21,836 bases of DNA, from contig DASXTS010000145.1 of the NCBI GenBank assembly GCA_036505275.1, forward strand, positions 1 through 21,836, in the 5' to 3' direction. The position numbers were made by a program, and so were the translations under genes. This document shows positions 19,917 through 21,836 of this stretch, piece after piece (position 1 is the first letter of the stretch; each line of letters opens with the position of its first letter). Source of the stretch: DASXTS01 sp036505275. Its GTDB lineage: Bacteria; Actinomycetota; Actinomycetes; Mycobacteriales; Pseudonocardiaceae. The notes under the pieces are model-generated. The model saw only the letters and a list, made by a program, of their open reading frames with translations, was not told the DNA's origin and searched no databases.

Positions 19917-21836
19917 ATGCGAGCGACGCACCTCGTCGGGCGCGAGCGGGATCTCGCGATGCTGGACGGGGCGGTGCGCGCCGCGTTGAGCGGGTCCGGG
20001 CGGGTCGTGCTCGTGCGGGGAGAGCCCGGCATCGGGAAGACAAGCCTGGCCCGGGTCGCCTGCGACGGTGCGGCGGCGCTCGGCCTGCGCGTTGCCTGGG
20101 GGCGCGCGTGGGAGCAGGACGGCGCGCCGCCGTTCTGGCCGTGGCGGCAGGCGGTCGGCGTCGACTCGGAAGCGTTCGCCGTCCCTGACCGCTTCCTCGC
20201 CTTCGAGGCGGTCGCGCACCGCCTGGTGGCCGACGCCGAGCAGACCGGTGCTTTCGTCGTCCTGGACGATCTGCACTGGGCTGATCCCGGGACCGTCGCG
20301 CTTTTCGTGCACGTTGCGCAGGTGATCGAGAACAGCCGGCTCGTGCTGGTCGGGACTTACCGCGACACGGAGCGCACTGACCTCGTCCGCACCCTGAGCG
20401 GGCTCGCCAGCCACGCGTGGGTGAGTCATATCAGGCTCGCCGGTTTGAGCGACGACGACGTCGCGCGACAGCTCGCCGAGGTGACGGGCACCTCCGTCGA
20501 TGAGGCAACGGTCAGGCGCGTGGTGCGCCGCACCCGGGGCAACCCCTTCTTCGTGGCCCAGCTCGGCCGCGCGCTCACCGAGAACGATCACGAGCCGTTG
20601 CCCGAGGCGGTGCGGGCGGCGATCGAGCGCCGGCTTACGACCCTTCCCGACACCGCGCAGCGCGTGGTCGCCGCGGCCGCGGTGCTCGGCGACGCACGCG
20701 ACCCGGGCGCACTCGCCGCCGTCGCGGAACTGTCGCTGGACGCCGTTCTGGACGGGACGGACGTGGCGCTCGCCGCCGGCGTTCTCGACGAGGACCGCGT
20801 GATCGTGCACGACCTGATCGCCGAGACCGCTCGAGCGAGGATCCGCAGCCGCGAGCTGCTGGGCCTGCACGCGAACGCGGCTGCACACCTTGCCACGCGG
20901 GCCGACGCCGAGCAACGCGTCGGCGAGATCGCGCATCACCTGCTCACGGCGTTGCCGTTGGGCGATGCTGCCGCGGCGGTCGCCTGGGCCGAACGAGCCG
21001 CGGCCCGCGCCCGGGAGCAGCTCGCGTGGGAGCAGGCGGCGGCACTGCTCCGGCGTGCCGTTGAGGCAGCCGGCGACCGTGCCGAGCGGGGCCGGTTGCT
21101 GCTGGCCCAGGCCCGGGCGGAATTGCAGGGATACGACGTGGGCACCGCGTTGGACACCCTCCGCGAAGCGGCAGCCATCGCGCGCACGTCGCCCGACCCG
21201 ACAGCGCTGGCCGAGGTGGCGCTCGTCCTCGAAGGCTTCGGCGACATGGACAAGCAGGGCGAGATCCGCGCGCTGTGCACGGAGGCACTCACCGCGCTGC
21301 CGGAATCCGATGTCGTGCGCCGGGCCCGACTGCTCGCGCAGCTCGCCGTGCACGTCCAGCTCGTCGACGCAAGCGAGCAGGCCGAGGACCTGTCCGGCCA
21401 GGCTCTCGCCGCGGCAGAGCGGCTTGGCGACCCGCGCACGCTCGTCTCAGCGCTGCACGCGCGGCAGCTGGCCCGCTCCGGTCCGGACGGCGTGCACGAA
21501 CGGCTCGGGCTCGGTGACCGGCTGCTCGGCCTCGGCGTGACTCTCGATGACCCGACCGAGTCGATGTGGGGACACCTGTGGCGCTTCGACGCGCTGCTCC
21601 AGCTCGGGCGCCTGGACGCGGCCGAGGCCGAGATCGGCCCGATGTCGAGCATCGCCGACCGCACCCGCCTCCCGCTCGCCCGCTGGCATGTGCTGCGCAG
21701 CAGGGGTGCGATCGCGTTCGGCCGCGGCCGGTTCGCCGAGGCGGAGGCGGTCGCCGACGAGGTGGCCGAGCTGTCGCGGCGTGCCGGGCACGTCGGTGGG
21801 CGGATGGCCAGCGAACTGGTCACCATCCTGGTCCGC
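19917..21836 (+). CDS. LAL-type ATPase regulator (3' end cut by window edge)
   Basis: 640 codons are open from ATG at 19917 to the window end with no stop. The N-terminus MRATHLVGRERDLAMLDGAV is the classic start of LAL/AAA regulators. Walker A is RGEPGIGKTSLA (Lys41) and Walker B is FVVLDDLHWAD (Asp117-Asp118); a sensor-like VGTYRDTE and RRTRGNPFFVAQL follow. The remainder is helical, TPR-like repeats. A LuxR HTH is expected beyond the window, but I cannot see it, so an AAA/BTAD-type protein without HTH is possible. An AGGGTGG ribosome-binding site lies 5 bases upstream. It is divergent from the glycan block and may regulate it. It differs in sequence from the first LAL protein (1068-3707) and is not a recent copy. 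Confidence 0.88.
   Translation, partial: MRATHLVGRERDLAMLDGAVRAALSGSGRVVLVRGEPGIGKTSLARVACDGAAALGLRVAWGRAWEQDGAPPFWPWRQAVGVDSEAFAVPDRFLAFEAVAHRLVADAEQTGAFVVLDDLHWADPGTVALFVHVAQVIENSRLVLVGTYRDTERTDLVRTLSGLASHAWVSHIRLAGLSDDDVARQLAEVTGTSVDEATVRRVVRRTRGNPFFVAQLGRALTENDHEPLPEAVRAAIERRLTTLPDTAQRVVAAAAVLGDARDPGALAAVAELSLDAVLDGTDVALAAGVLDEDRVIVHDLIAETARARIRSRELLGLHANAAAHLATRADAEQRVGEIAHHLLTALPLGDAAAAVAWAERAAARAREQLAWEQAAALLRRAVEAAGDRAERGRLLLAQARAELQGYDVGTALDTLREAAAIARTSPDPTALAEVALVLEGFGDMDKQGEIRALCTEALTALPESDVVRRARLLAQLAVHVQLVDASEQAEDLSGQALAAAERLGDPRTLVSALHARQLARSGPDGVHERLGLGDRLLGLGVTLDDPTESMWGHLWRFDALLQLGRLDAAEAEIGPMSSIADRTRLPLARWHVLRSRGAIAFGRGRFAEAEAVADEVAELSRRAGHVGGRMASELVTILVR

Overview
The window is very GC-rich, with strong third-position G/C bias, GTG starts, many ATGA gene overlaps and actinobacterial gene families: LAL-type LuxR regulators, a bacterial class cytochrome P450, and an F420/flavin split-barrel protein. 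It looks like chromosomal DNA of a filamentous or related actinobacterium. Genus cannot be decided from sequence alone. No tRNA, rRNA, transposase, integrase or CRISPR array was seen.

Layout. Bases 1-739 (minus) hold most of an NAD-dependent epimerase/dehydratase-like gene cut by the window edge. A divergent gap leads to a large LAL-type LuxR regulator (1068-3707, plus). Next is a small secreted protein (3904-4362, plus) whose whole mature part is eleven copies of an 11-residue D-x-PPGP repeat, closed by a strong terminator. A convergent cytochrome P450 (4522-5829, minus) follows. Then come a split-barrel PPOX/F420 family protein (6199-6609, plus) and a 72-residue two-cysteine protein (6726-6944, plus). 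A membrane histidine kinase and its NarL-type response regulator (9323 down to 7048, minus) overlap by 4 bases.

The second half is one co-oriented minus-strand block from 19693 down to 9641. In transcription order it encodes: (i) an 851-residue fusion of a polyprenol-phosphate GT2 glycosyltransferase, a GtrA-like membrane domain and an HprK/P-loop kinase-like domain; (ii) a GT39/PMT-like GT-C glycosyltransferase; (iii) a membrane-anchored PF04185-type phosphoesterase; (iv) a multi-pass protein with an outward-facing GH99-like glycosidase domain; (v) a small probable lipoprotein; and (vi) a secreted DNRLRE-metallophosphoesterase. Overlapping stop/start codons link ii-iii, iii-iv and v-vi. The parts resemble a Gtr-type system (GtrB charging, GtrA flipping, GT-C transfer) with added extracytoplasmic glycosidase and phosphoesterases. 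I infer an envelope glycan or glycolipid modification pathway; the acceptor is unknown.

Two unannotated gene relics lie at the ends of this block. A 43-codon piece of a second GT39 gene sits just before the GT39 gene. A 56-codon piece resembling the C-terminus of a second metallophosphoesterase sits just after the metallophosphoesterase. They suggest past tandem duplication and loss. A second LAL-type regulator (19917 to the window end, plus) diverges from the block and may control it.
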